DNA from: Streptococcus suis
GTDB taxonomy: Bacteria > Bacillota > Bacilli > Lactobacillales > Streptococcaceae
DNA length: 64,000 nucleotides
Assembly (NCBI RefSeq): GCF_016743335.1
Contig: NZ_WCJE01000003.1
Span: forward strand, 1-64,000
Direction: 5' to 3'
Of this stretch, positions 27,160 to 35,556 are shown in pieces. The first letter of the stretch is position 1. Every line of letters begins with the position of its first letter. Both the position numbers and the translations under genes were made by a program. The notes below the pieces were generated by a model that made no database searches, had not been told where the DNA came from, and saw only the letters and a list, made by a program, of their open reading frames with translations.

Positions 27160-28425
27160 TTAAGCTGTTAATTTAGCGATTTTATCAAGATAAATATTGA
27201 CTGCTTCAAATTTTCGCTTAGGCGCTAATTCAGCATAAGTATCCATTGTCGTTGAAATTGACTGATGACCTAACCTAAATTGCAATTCCTTCCAGTTCGC
27301 TCCAGCATTCAACATCAAAGAAGCGTGAGTATGACGGAATAAGTGAAAGCCATAGTCAGGTAGACCAAGTGATGATAGGCGTTTCTTAAGTGTAGCACGC
27401 TCATTTCTATCGCACATATAGTTACCATAAATTGTTGGGAATATTAAGTCAGACTTAGGCAATCCATGTTTTTCAAAATAAATATTCATCTCATTGTGAA
27501 AATCTACTAAAGCTACAATTATTTCATTTGGAACAGGAATCTTCCTATTTCCTGCATCGGTTTTTGGGGTTGGCTTACAAACCATCTCTCCTTTTAACCC
27601 CAGCTTTTTATTTGCTCTTTTCCACATCAAAGTTTTATTTATAGTGATTTCGCTTGTTTCTATATCCAAATCATGAATTTCTAATGCTAGTAACTCATTG
27701 ATACGGCAAGCTGAAGCAAGCAAGGTGTTGCAAATGACTTTAAACCTACGATTAGCCCGTGTATCTGGTAAATTTGATAAAAAGTTTAGCCAACATGTTA
27801 AATCTTCATCATGAAGTACCATAATTCGTTTTTTATTGGCTTTTGGCTTTGGAGGTATTTTAACAGTGGATACTGGATTTTTTGACAATCCATAGTTCGT
27901 TATTCCGAAGTCGAAAATATCGCTTAACTTATGAGTCACAGCTCCGAAATCTTTTGCACTTCCTTTTTCTGCTCTCTTCACCCCAGATTCAACAGATTTC
28001 TTAGATTTCTCGGCTAATTCATTAACCCACGACTGAATCTCAGCTGACTCTATTTTATTTGGGCTATAATCGCCAAAACGTGGAATGATATAGGTGTCAA
28101 GATAACCTCTTACTCGATTTAGTGTATTAGCAGATGTAACCCAATTTTGATAGTTTTTAAACCACTCTTCAGCAATCTCTTCTAAAGTATTGATTCTTAT
28201 AACTTCTTTTCGAGTGCTTCCTTGCTCCTCAAAATCCAGTTTAGCTTGAATATACTTTCTATCCAATTGGCGAAGAGTTTTAGCGGTAATAGAGGTAGTG
28301 ACCTGTTTACCAGTTTTTTCATCAAGTCCTAGATAAACACCTCTTAAAACGTAGTTGATATCACCATTGTTTTTGGTCTTCTTAATTACCTTTTTATTTT
28401 TATAGATAACTGTTTCGGTTTTCAT
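27160..28425 (-). CDS. Tyrosine recombinase/integrase of the rpmG-site element
   Basis: 421 residues. An N-terminal arm-binding region is followed by a SAM-like core-binding domain (about 80-180) and the catalytic domain with all six residues visible: R241 (ACRINELL), K288 (TPKTDAG), H361 and R364 (HLFRHTH), H387 (RLGHQS) and Y397 (MDTYAEL). It catalyses integration and excision at the 3' end of rpmG. It lies at the left end of the element, reading outward, with arm-type repeats just beyond its stop (27137-27154). Its C terminus is duplicated as the stump at 25708-25788. Confidence 0.95.
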   Translation of the reverse strand: MKTETVIYKNKKVIKKTKNNGDINYVLRGVYLGLDEKTGKQVTTSITAKTLRQLDRKYIQAKLDFEEQGSTRKEVIRINTLEEIAEEWFKNYQNWVTSANTLNRVRGYLDTYIIPRFGDYSPNKIESAEIQSWVNELAEKSKKSVESGVKRAEKGSAKDFGAVTHKLSDIFDFGITNYGLSKNPVSTVKIPPKPKANKKRIMVLHDEDLTCWLNFLSNLPDTRANRRFKVICNTLLASACRINELLALEIHDLDIETSEITINKTLMWKRANKKLGLKGEMVCKPTPKTDAGNRKIPVPNEIIVALVDFHNEMNIYFEKHGLPKSDLIFPTIYGNYMCDRNERATLKKRLSSLGLPDYGFHLFRHTHASLMLNAGANWKELQFRLGHQSISTTMDTYAELAPKRKFEAVNIYLDKIAKLTA

Positions 28426-28512
28426 AATGCCTCTTTCTTGCAGATAATGAAAAAGGCTAAAATAGACTTTCCTCTTTTCTAATTAGATAAATCTATTTTA
28501 GCACATTGTCAA

Positions 28513-28764
28513 TTAGTTTTCCAAAAAATCAAGTACATCTGACAGTTTATAATACACTGTTCTAGTCCCCTCAATTGGGGGTTCAAGACGAGGTAAGCCT
28601 TTTTTCTCCCAAGTTTTCAAAGTATTAGGAGAGATATCTAAGAGAGCTAATAGCTCCTTTTGTGTCACAATTCCAAATGTGATATTTTGCTTTGTCTGTT
28701 GCTGAATCAAGGCAACTAATAGATTCAGTAGAGTTTCAATATGATTTATTTTTTCGGAGTTCAT
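28513..28764 (-). CDS. Excisionase-like MerR/HTH protein
   Basis: 83 residues. A short coiled N-terminal helix is followed by a winged helix of the excisionase/MerR type (VTQKELLALLDISPNTLKTW at about 33-52, then GTRTVYYKLSDVLDFLE). It sits 88 bp upstream of the integrase gene in the same direction, the usual place of a recombination directionality factor. It probably favours excision by bending DNA at the att region. AAGGATAATAGAA precedes the start, a weak ribosome site. Confidence 0.75.
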   Translation of the reverse strand: MNSEKINHIETLLNLLVALIQQQTKQNITFGIVTQKELLALLDISPNTLKTWEKKGLPRLEPPIEGTRTVYYKLSDVLDFLEN

Positions 28765-28817
28765 TTCTATTATCCTTTTTCCTTTAAATATGCGATAATA
28801 TCAATAGAGATAACTTA

Positions 28818-30140
28818 TTACTTATCTCGCTGTTTTAGGTCATCACTTTTGCTTTGGTCGGTAGGAGTGATGGCTTTTTTCTTTAGATGTTTAATCGGAT
28901 TCATTGTGGATAAAAATGCATCTGTCTCAAAGTTATAGTTGAGGACATTTGGATTGGCTTTGTCAAACTGATAGGCAAATTTCTCAATTTGTTCTATTGT
29001 ATGACGATTAAAATCTCCTATTGAAAAAGAAATAGATTTGTATTGCACCTTCCCTTTATTTTTTACTTTGAAATGATATACTACCTTACTTATCCGTAAC
29101 ATCATTTGTTCCATCGTGTCAGTTGCTCTCAGCGAGTCACAAACCATCAACTTATACAACTCTTTAGGTGGAAATATTGAACTGATATGTACTTTTTCCC
29201 ACAAAGCATAGATGTTAGTAAATCGGGCGTGAAATTGCTGAACGTAGGAGTCTGTCACACGAAGAAATTCTTGGTAAGACAATTCCCCCTTGAATTCTTC
29301 CATGAACAGGATTTTTTCTCCCAGATATGTATCTAGCCCTCCATTCTGATAGTCACTCCAGACATAGACGTTGCCCGCTCCATATTCATCCATCAAACGG
29401 ATTTGCTGATAAGACTTCCCACTTCGAGAAGCTCCAACGTGATACACGACTTCCATACTTTCCTTAAATCTTGGAGTCGTTCGCAATCGCATTTGATAGT
29501 AATGTTCTTTTATCAATTTTGAAAATCGACGAAAACTCAAACTCTGGCTCATTATTTCTTCTGGAGTCTGCCCTTCTTCCAAAAGTTGCTCAATAATCTC
29601 AAGGTCTGTACGTTTGCCTTGTTTACTAGCTCTAATCTCTCCGTGAATCACCATGGGAACGACAATGGTATGTGCTTTTTCTTCATGTTTTCCTGTTTTA
29701 TTGAGATATGCAAATACTTCTTCTTTTGTTCCTCGAGTCAGCTCAGCATGGATTGTGGGATAAAGTTTTTGTAAAGCTGAGAAGCGAATGGCTTGCTTAC
29801 CTTCAAGAACCATATGACAATGATGAACTCCATCGTCACCGATTTCGTAATTAACGGCACAACTTCTGTCCTCACTATCTTCCATCCAAAAATCAATCAG
29901 TATTTCAATCATTCTTTTTGGTGTAAAAGGATAGCCTAGTTTTGGAAGTTTTTTTCTAAATTCTTCAACTCGCTTTCTAGTCTTGTCACTAAAACGTTGG
30001 TCTTCAAAAAAGTCTGTCTCAATATCGAATAACTTATCTACATTATTCAGCACACAACAGAATGAGTGTGCTCGATAAGTGCTCCTAATTCCATCCTCTT
30101 TTTCAAGAGAAGCAGTGGTGAGCCTGTCAGTTTTTGTCAT
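28818..30140 (-). CDS. Replication initiator with HUH and SF3-helicase motifs (CRESS-type Rep)
   Basis: 440 residues. Rolling-circle endonuclease motifs appear in order: motif I FCCVLNN (about 27-33), motif II HHCH (H107, H109) and motif III YLNK (Y145, K148). A P-loop helicase follows: Walker A GASRSGKS (236-243) and a Walker B-like ILFMEEF (277-283). This order is that of CRESS-DNA virus Reps and of Rep proteins on related bacterial plasmids and integrative elements. The start at 30140 (MTKTDRLTT) is chosen for its AAAGGAGG. It should nick the stem-loop at 30231-30260 upstream. No separate relaxase is present in the element, so this protein may also serve transfer. Confidence 0.85.
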   Translation of the reverse strand: MTKTDRLTTASLEKEDGIRSTYRAHSFCCVLNNVDKLFDIETDFFEDQRFSDKTRKRVEEFRKKLPKLGYPFTPKRMIEILIDFWMEDSEDRSCAVNYEIGDDGVHHCHMVLEGKQAIRFSALQKLYPTIHAELTRGTKEEVFAYLNKTGKHEEKAHTIVVPMVIHGEIRASKQGKRTDLEIIEQLLEEGQTPEEIMSQSLSFRRFSKLIKEHYYQMRLRTTPRFKESMEVVYHVGASRSGKSYQQIRLMDEYGAGNVYVWSDYQNGGLDTYLGEKILFMEEFKGELSYQEFLRVTDSYVQQFHARFTNIYALWEKVHISSIFPPKELYKLMVCDSLRATDTMEQMMLRISKVVYHFKVKNKGKVQYKSISFSIGDFNRHTIEQIEKFAYQFDKANPNVLNYNFETDAFLSTMNPIKHLKKKAITPTDQSKSDDLKQRDK

Positions 30141-30163
30141 AAATTCCTCCTTTGTCATTTTTT

Positions 30164-30205
30164 TGTGATGTCAACATTCATGCAGATAAATTGCATGTAA
30201 TCACA
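30164..30205. promoter_or_regulatory. Nested inverted repeats upstream of rep
   Basis: TGTGAT/ATCACA (30164-30169, 30200-30205) enclose CATGCA/TGCATG (30179-30184, 30192-30197). They lie 24-65 bp before the rep start and are likely a repressor site or RNA hairpin controlling rep. Confidence 0.45.
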
Positions 30206-30230
30206 GTTTTATGTAGCTTGTCATTGTCAT

Positions 30231-30262
30231 CAATGTTAGCAGGGTAATACTAACCCTGACAA
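30231..30262 (-). other. Origin-like stem-loop with TAGTATTAC
   Basis: Minus strand: CAGGG and CCCTG form a 5-bp stem, extended by GTT/AAC after a 2-nt internal mismatch, around the loop TTAGTATTA. The nonanucleotide TAGTATTAC occupies 30244-30252 and starts in the loop, as at CRESS-DNA virus origins where Rep nicks TAGTATT/AC. It is on the rep-coding strand about 105 bp upstream of the rep start. Confidence 0.65.
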
Positions 30263-30281
30263 CTTAGACAATACTTTTTAT

Positions 30282-30803
30282 CTAACTCATTAAAAACTTC
30301 AGTTTCTCTACTAAACTCATTTGTTGAAGTTCTTTACGAATTTTACGCTTTAACTTCCGACGTTCTCGTTTAGTCTCTTGCTTCAAATCCTCTAATAAGT
30401 CTGTGAGTTCATCAAATTCTTCAGCAACTTTTGCATAGTCATCTCTTATAGACCATGAGTCTTCTGTTAATTTATCGTTTGTTATCAATAACTCTGCTAT
30501 CTTACTTTCAAGATTCTGCTTATCTTTTTCTAGTTTTTCAAGCTCTACGTTTGCTGTTTTAATCTGATGTTCTTTATATTCATCTAAAGTAGCAACCTCA
30601 CCAGTTGTCTTGATAACACCGATATATACAGGTGAATCTGTCTCTTCGTTCAATCCCAAAATAGTATATTGAGTTAGAGGTTGAAATTTCCCTTTGTTTT
30701 TAGCTAAATTTGCATATTTTTTGTCAAACTCTAACAATAATAACTTATCATCAAGAATCCCAAGGGCACTTCTCATAGACTTTGATGTAATTATATTAGC
30801 CAT
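30282..30803 (-). CDS. Coiled-coil protein of the element, function unknown
   Basis: 173 residues. The first 75 or so look globular (MANIITSKSMRSALGILDDK, with a GVIKTTGEVATLDEY segment). Residues about 80-150 are a strongly charged heptad-like coiled coil (ELEKLEKDKQNLESKIAELL), and the C terminus is very basic (RERRKLKRKIRKEL). It overlaps the next upstream gene by 8 bp and precedes the Rep origin, so it may be part of the replication or copy-control module. No family is recognised. Confidence 0.7.
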   Translation of the reverse strand: MANIITSKSMRSALGILDDKLLLLEFDKKYANLAKNKGKFQPLTQYTILGLNEETDSPVYIGVIKTTGEVATLDEYKEHQIKTANVELEKLEKDKQNLESKIAELLITNDKLTEDSWSIRDDYAKVAEEFDELTDLLEDLKQETKRERRKLKRKIRKELQQMSLVEKLKFLMS

Positions 30804-31122
30804 TTGTTCGTACCCTCACACCTTCTGCTTTTAAGACAAGTTTTAGAGTTACGAACGTAGAACCTTCTCGACTAGTGCCACGTACGTATCCTTCTAAACC
30901 TTCAAATACAATCTCATCAAAAGGAGCTAACTTAGATAAAATAGACAACTCTGACATTGGTTTATAAATCGCAACCACTTGTTCATTACCATCTTTATCC
31001 AATACAAAGATAGAAGTCCCAATAATCTTATCCGAGCCATACTCAGTCTTTGGTTTTGCCTCTTTAAACCTTAAGCTAGGACCTATGGTCTTAGTAATGT
31101 CAACAATAATTTTTGTATTCAT
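30796..31122 (-). CDS. Small protein of the element, function unknown
   Basis: 108 residues, beta-rich (MNTKIIVDITKTIGPSLRF, then FEGLEGYVRGTSREGSTFVT near 75-95). The start at 31122 is preceded by AGCAGGT; an in-frame ATG at 31179 exists but has no ribosome site and lies in a palindrome. It forms an overlapping pair with the coiled-coil gene. Similar small genes sit beside Rep in other streptococcal integrative elements, but I cannot name the family. Confidence 0.65.
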   Translation of the reverse strand: MNTKIIVDITKTIGPSLRFKEAKPKTEYGSDKIIGTSIFVLDKDGNEQVVAIYKPMSELSILSKLAPFDEIVFEGLEGYVRGTSREGSTFVTLKLVLKAEGVRVRTNG

Positions 31123-31165
31123 GATAAATACCTGCTTTCTTTTGTTTTTTATCGCTTGTGCACAT

Positions 31166-31179
31166 TTGATATATATCAA
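31166..31179. promoter_or_regulatory. Perfect palindrome in divergent promoter region
   Basis: TTGATATATATCAA, a 14-bp perfect palindrome 44 bp upstream of the leftward gene start. Its half site TTGATATA is shared with the chromosomal PadR operator at 10231-10261. It is a likely repressor site for the leftward rep module. Confidence 0.45.
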
Positions 31180-31308
31180 GAAGCTATCTTGTATAGTTTA
31201 AGAATATCATAGCCATTAAAACAATTCATTGGGTTTAATGTCGTACGACTTGGATTTTTGTTATCCCATTCATCAAAAAAGCATGCCCTTTTTTTGAAGT
31301 CTACGCCG

Positions 31309-31317
31309 TGGTATAAT
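31309..31317 (+). promoter_or_regulatory. Extended -10 promoter of the HTH regulator gene
   Basis: TGGTATAAT, 29 bp before ATG 31347; AGAGGT serves as ribosome site. Confidence 0.55.
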
Positions 31318-31346
31318 CAAGAAAAAATAATTAGAGGTAATCTAAT

Positions 31347-32630
31347 ATGCAAAAAACAATTCAAGAATTTCATCAAGAACAGCGTACTGAATTTTCAAGT
31401 TCATTAAAAAATTATCTGAATTACTTGCAGTCCATACTGAATTGTTCAATAACTGTTGTTGCGGAAAAAACAGGAATCAATCAAAACACTTTAAAAAGTT
31501 GGGCAGATAACACATTTATTTCCGAACCTAGTTTTGATGAATTAGAGACTCTTTCAGTATTTGCTTCTTATATTGAAGCGGAATATAAATCTCAGATGGA
31601 CAAAGACAAAAATAAAGCTGTGTATCTGATGCATAAGACTAACAATAAATTCAATGACGAACTCTCTGACTTAACCCTAAAACTCAAAGAGAACTGCTAT
31701 ATCATGGCAATGAAACATCCTGATGTACTTACGGATTCCCACTTCACTGAAGCTCTTGATGAGTTCCTTTATCGTATTAAAATAAAGTATAAAATTTCAT
31801 CGTTGAATGTTGCAAAAGAATTGGGAGTGTCTCAAAATAGTATTTCGAGCTGGAGAGTTGGTGCAGTTCCAAACTACAAAAACACAAAAAAACTTGCAGA
31901 GTTTGCAACTAAGATACTTTTTAAATTTAAACATAATTCTGTCGAAAGCGAGTTTGAAAAAAATACAGATAATTTTGTTCGACTTTGCTACTACAGAATG
32001 GAACAGCTAGATAGCATAAAATTTACTTTAGATACCATAATGATGGCCTACCCAGATAAACTAAAAATAGCTGAGCACGGGACATCAACCATACCTATCC
32101 TCTCTCCTATTAAGAAGGTAACCGATTTTGGAGTATTTGACGCTATTGTTGATGGAGTTACCCTTTTTTCAGATAATTCTGGAGTCTCAGAAAGAACAAT
32201 AGCTAAACAGAATCAGGAGACGTTTGTAAAAAACTTTAATAAGCTTTTATGCTTCTTAGACAAGATAGTAAATAATAGTATATCTGACTATGAAGAACTT
32301 GGACTTTGTGATTTAGACGATAAGCTTTCTAAAATCAAAGTTGAGCAAAAGCAAAAATTACAGGATATCATGAGAAATAAACTTAATTATCGTAGCATTG
32401 ACGATAATGGGAAGCCCCTATCTGTTCAAAGAGGACTTGCTGAATATCTTGATGTAGACATAGCACAAATTACCAATTGGAAAAATGGCGTTGACTTACC
32501 GACATTCTCTAATCTGTACAGTTTACAAAAATCATTCGGGTTTACTGGAAAAAGAGCTTTTCTAATCGCAGAAATATCTGATTCTCTCTTTTTAACAAAA
32601 TTATGGAATCTTGTTCAACAAGATAGTTAA
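31347..32630 (+). CDS. Large regulator-like protein with three HTH motifs
   Basis: 427 residues. Three separate helix-turn-helix segments can be seen: about 35-53 (ITVVAEKTGINQNTLKSW), about 152-171 (LNVAKELGVSQNSISSWRVG) and about 378-399 (RGLAEYLDVDIAQITNWKNG). The linkers are helical and charged. It is the only gene of the element's left half read rightward and is divergent from the rep module, the place of a master regulator. Cro/C1-type proteins normally have one such domain; three in one chain is unusual. Function is inferred only from motifs and position. Confidence 0.7.
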   Translation: MQKTIQEFHQEQRTEFSSSLKNYLNYLQSILNCSITVVAEKTGINQNTLKSWADNTFISEPSFDELETLSVFASYIEAEYKSQMDKDKNKAVYLMHKTNNKFNDELSDLTLKLKENCYIMAMKHPDVLTDSHFTEALDEFLYRIKIKYKISSLNVAKELGVSQNSISSWRVGAVPNYKNTKKLAEFATKILFKFKHNSVESEFEKNTDNFVRLCYYRMEQLDSIKFTLDTIMMAYPDKLKIAEHGTSTIPILSPIKKVTDFGVFDAIVDGVTLFSDNSGVSERTIAKQNQETFVKNFNKLLCFLDKIVNNSISDYEELGLCDLDDKLSKIKVEQKQKLQDIMRNKLNYRSIDDNGKPLSVQRGLAEYLDVDIAQITNWKNGVDLPTFSNLYSLQKSFGFTGKRAFLIAEISDSLFLTKLWNLVQQDS

Positions 32631-32639
32631 TGCTCTGTA

Positions 32640-32990
32640 GTTATACTTTTCTCATTATTATCTGTTCTTTTCCCACGGCAAAGCCGTGAAGCTACATCAC
32701 TTTATAAAAACTCAAAATAGTAAGAATGATGGCTAAAAACACTTAAATTGTAACTTTCTAAGATTTACCCTCACTCCCTTTGTTGACTCAATCAACTTTT
32801 TCTCCGTTCGTACGCTTGATTTCTCTCTGCCAACTCGATTCCTCTTGTTGGCGACGGTCAATTCGCACTAACGCTTACGCTCTCTCTTCGAAATACGTTT
32901 TTTTACGCCAACAAATTGCATTTGATAAATCTAAGTTCGCTATCAATTCAAGTGTTTTTATCTCTTTATTTCTAACCATTTTTCGGTTTT
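32640..32990. other. Gene-free, hairpin-rich region of the element
   Basis: Bases 32631-33174 hold no credible gene. Three perfect inverted repeats are present: CACGGC/GCCGTG with a 3-nt loop (32674-32688), GTTGA/TCAAC (32782-32796) and GCCAAC/GTTGGC (32829-32852). The stretch 32800-32900 is notably richer in C and CG than the element. It is a candidate transfer origin or single-strand origin; no known nic sequence is recognised. Confidence 0.4.
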
Positions 32991-33174
32991 AAAAAGTTCT
33001 GTACCACAATATTATTCGTTGTTAAAATATCACACACACTTCCTAACAAAGCTATGTCTCCTAATGACCTTAAATTCTATCTTATATAAACTACCCTATA
33101 CACAAATCAATCTAAAACTATTATCAGTTAAATTTTAGAAAGCAAAAAAAGATGAGTTCCGTCGCTCATCTTTT

Positions 33175-33582
33175 TTACTCTTTTGTTAACGTAATCTCAT
33201 CTCTCGTATCCCCTGCTAAATCAGGTATTGTTACAGAATTTCCTGAAACTGAATATTTCAGCTCCGTTCCATTGCTATCACTGATAATCTGTTTGTCGGT
33301 ATCAATGGTTACTTTCTCTGAATAGAGGTACTTCACATTATTTCCTCTCTCTGAAAGGAGATTGATATTAAGTATGTTTTCATCACCACTTACTTTTAGT
33401 TCATAATGCAATGTCAATTCTTCATCTTCGAATCCCATTTCAGAGCCATCAATACCGCTTTTTTCATATGAATATGTTCCTGATAGCTGACTATCATTAG
33501 TATTCGATTGATTACCACAAGCACAAAGGACAATTGTCAGCGTTAGAGTGAGTAGGGTCAATATTAGTTTCTTTATGTTCAT
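33175..33582 (-). CDS. Putative lipoprotein (cargo)
   Basis: 135 residues. A signal peptide ends in a lipobox (TLTIVLCACGN; the modified Cys is at about 20 or 22). The mature part is a small beta-rich domain (YEKSGIDGSEMGFEDEELTL, then TIPDLAGDTRDEITLTKE at the end). It lies 16 bp downstream of a second lipoprotein gene in the same direction. It is anchored on the outer face of the membrane; function unknown. A hairpin with AAAAGATGAG near 33150-33175 may terminate the operon. Confidence 0.7.
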   Translation of the reverse strand: MNIKKLILTLLTLTLTIVLCACGNQSNTNDSQLSGTYSYEKSGIDGSEMGFEDEELTLHYELKVSGDENILNINLLSERGNNVKYLYSEKVTIDTDKQIISDSNGTELKYSVSGNSVTIPDLAGDTRDEITLTKE

Positions 33583-33598
33583 CAGTCTGCTCTTTTCT

Positions 33599-34438
33599 TT
33601 AATTGTTTGAAATTAGATTTTCTAACTCTGAATCACTTGGAGCTGTAGATGGGTAAGTTTCAAATACTAGCTTGGGTACGATGTAGATATTCGCAAGGCT
33701 AGATAATACTATTTGTTCTGAAATAATCTCTTCTCCCATTAATTGGTCTTTAGTAATATCCCATAAAGAATTTCCGTAATCGCTTGATAGTAGGTAGTAT
33801 TTAGAATCTAGCTCACTATTTTGCATTTTTTTAGCATAATCAGTTTGGCGATTTGCAAGAGCCAATGGAAGAATTTCTAGTTGAATAGACTCCCCAGCTG
33901 GTAAATCACTAGCAAGAGCAATCTGAGCGATTTTTATCCTCTCAGAACGTCCTGACAATGTGGTGTAGCCATATAGAGTGAAATATGTCCCGTACAAGTT
34001 GTTATTGTTTGAATTGGTTGTTGTTCCAATCAGTGTTTCATCATAGTTGTTAGTAACAGTAACTTTTAATCTTCTAGTTGATTCATCATAACCGTCAAGC
34101 GTGACTTTTAGCTTTGTCAATTCAGAAGGAAGATAGTCATTAGTAACATTTAGACTAGCCTGTCCATTGAAGATGTTGGTTTGATTCTCATTCCATGCTT
34201 TTTGACTTCGTTCTTCAATCTCATTATGGTAATTTGAACCATCAGTCTCAGCTACTTCTTCATAAAACTCCTTCAACCACTTATTTCTTTGCTCCTCGGA
34301 GATTGCATCCTTTGATGAAGAGGAGGTTTCAACAATCTTTTCAGAGGATTTTGTGGTACTTTCATTACTCTGACAAGCAAATAAGAGTGCTGTAGATGCC
34401 AATAGTGTAAAGCTCGCTAAAAATTTCTTTTTGTTCAT
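33599..34438 (-). CDS. Putative lipoprotein with DUF5067-like domain (cargo)
   Basis: 279 residues. Signal peptide with lipobox STALLFACQS (Cys about 22), a Ser/Thr-rich linker, then a beta-sandwich-like domain (about 95-230) with segments such as VTVTNNYDETLIGTTT and LPAGESIQLEILPLA. This resembles the DUF5067/Ig-like extracellular domain common in lipoproteins of Gram-positive mobile elements; that family assignment is an inference. It lies 15 bp after the membrane protein gene at 34454, so the three probably form one operon. Confidence 0.7.
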   Translation of the reverse strand: MNKKKFLASFTLLASTALLFACQSNESTTKSSEKIVETSSSSKDAISEEQRNKWLKEFYEEVAETDGSNYHNEIEERSQKAWNENQTNIFNGQASLNVTNDYLPSELTKLKVTLDGYDESTRRLKVTVTNNYDETLIGTTTNSNNNNLYGTYFTLYGYTTLSGRSERIKIAQIALASDLPAGESIQLEILPLALANRQTDYAKKMQNSELDSKYYLLSSDYGNSLWDITKDQLMGEEIISEQIVLSSLANIYIVPKLVFETYPSTAPSDSELENLISNN

Positions 34439-34453
34439 AGTGTGTCTCCTTAT

Positions 34454-35431
34454 TTATAACCAACCGTTTTTCTTCGCAATATCATCATAGAACTCAGAAC
34501 GGTCATTCCTTCGTTTTAATTCTTCTGCCACTTTATTTTGAGCTTCGGTATTATCTCTAATGTTACGTTGCTCTTGCGCGTGTTGTTCTGCACGTTGTCT
34601 AGCCAGACGAGCTTCCGATTCTCTCGTCTCTTTTATAACAGCTTTCGATGCCTGCTCAACTCTTCTAGTCGATACTTCTATATCCCAAAGATTCAAAGCT
34701 TTTCCGATAGTCTTCGCTTGCCCATATTCTAATTTTTGTATGAGGAAATTTATGACTTCATCATTATTCCAATATTGATTGGGAATGGAAATGGTATTCA
34801 TAATATTCATCATTTCATTTTGATGGTTCAGTAGTTGAGCTTCAGTGGATTTCAAGGTATTTTTCAGATTATCTACCTCTAATTGTTGTTTTCTACGCTT
34901 TCCAGGGACGAGAGCGTTTTTCTTTCGATTCTCTGGAATAACAACATTTTCATAGTAGATTTTATTTTTTTGAACCTGTCTGATACTATATAAAACCCAA
35001 ACTATCAAAAGCCCAACCACAATCGGAACAGGAATTGAAGGTGGATAATAGATAAAGTCTTCAACCGCTTTTATTGGGATATAGAAGAATGTATCCTCAA
35101 ACTCAAAATCTTGGAAAAGTATAAAAGTTCGAATAATTGTTTCTATAATGACACCAATAATAGTAACCCCTGCTAAGGCTAGTAATACAACTATAAGAAA
35201 GATTATAAACGTAATCAGGGACGGTAGATGAATCAGATTGAAAATAGTAAATCCTCTTGTTCGAATATCCCATTTAAAGTCCTCAAGAAATACTTTTTCA
35301 TCTGAAATACCATTTAGAGAAACCTCAGCTTGAAAAATTTCTCTTCCAAGTTCTTTTATTCTATTTTGTGTTGAGGGGATTAGATTATTTTTTAATATTA
35401 AGTACCTTCTTAATGAATTAGCAATATCCAT
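34454..35431 (-). CDS. Membrane protein with C-terminal coiled coil (cargo)
   Basis: 325 residues. Hydrophobic segments at about 60-90 (SLITFIIFLIVVLLALAGVT) and about 132-152 (IPVPIVVGLLIVWVLYSI) are followed by a long charged coiled coil (about 185-215 and 255-310, with RESEARLARQRAEQHAQEQR). It ends KKNGWL. It is the first gene of the leftward lipoprotein operon and may anchor or organise the two lipoproteins at the membrane. No family is recognised. Confidence 0.65.
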   Translation of the reverse strand: MDIANSLRRYLILKNNLIPSTQNRIKELGREIFQAEVSLNGISDEKVFLEDFKWDIRTRGFTIFNLIHLPSLITFIIFLIVVLLALAGVTIIGVIIETIIRTFILFQDFEFEDTFFYIPIKAVEDFIYYPPSIPVPIVVGLLIVWVLYSIRQVQKNKIYYENVVIPENRKKNALVPGKRRKQQLEVDNLKNTLKSTEAQLLNHQNEMMNIMNTISIPNQYWNNDEVINFLIQKLEYGQAKTIGKALNLWDIEVSTRRVEQASKAVIKETRESEARLARQRAEQHAQEQRNIRDNTEAQNKVAEELKRRNDRSEFYDDIAKKNGWL

Positions 35432-35482
35432 CTGGGCTCCTATATTTTAATTTTTATTACATTATAACGTAATAACACTAAG

Positions 35483-35495
35483 TTTGCAATGCAAA
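35483..35495. promoter_or_regulatory. TTTGCA-A-TGCAAA repeat in divergent region
   Basis: A 13-bp perfect inverted repeat, followed at 35497-35505 by a second TGCAATGCA-type copy. It lies between the leftward lipoprotein operon and the small DNA-binding-like gene at 35557, which could bind it. Confidence 0.4.
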
Positions 35496-35556
35496 ATGCA
35501 ATGCATATTTAATGTGCAAAATGCTATATCCTAAAAACAAAAAGAGGAGAAAAGAT

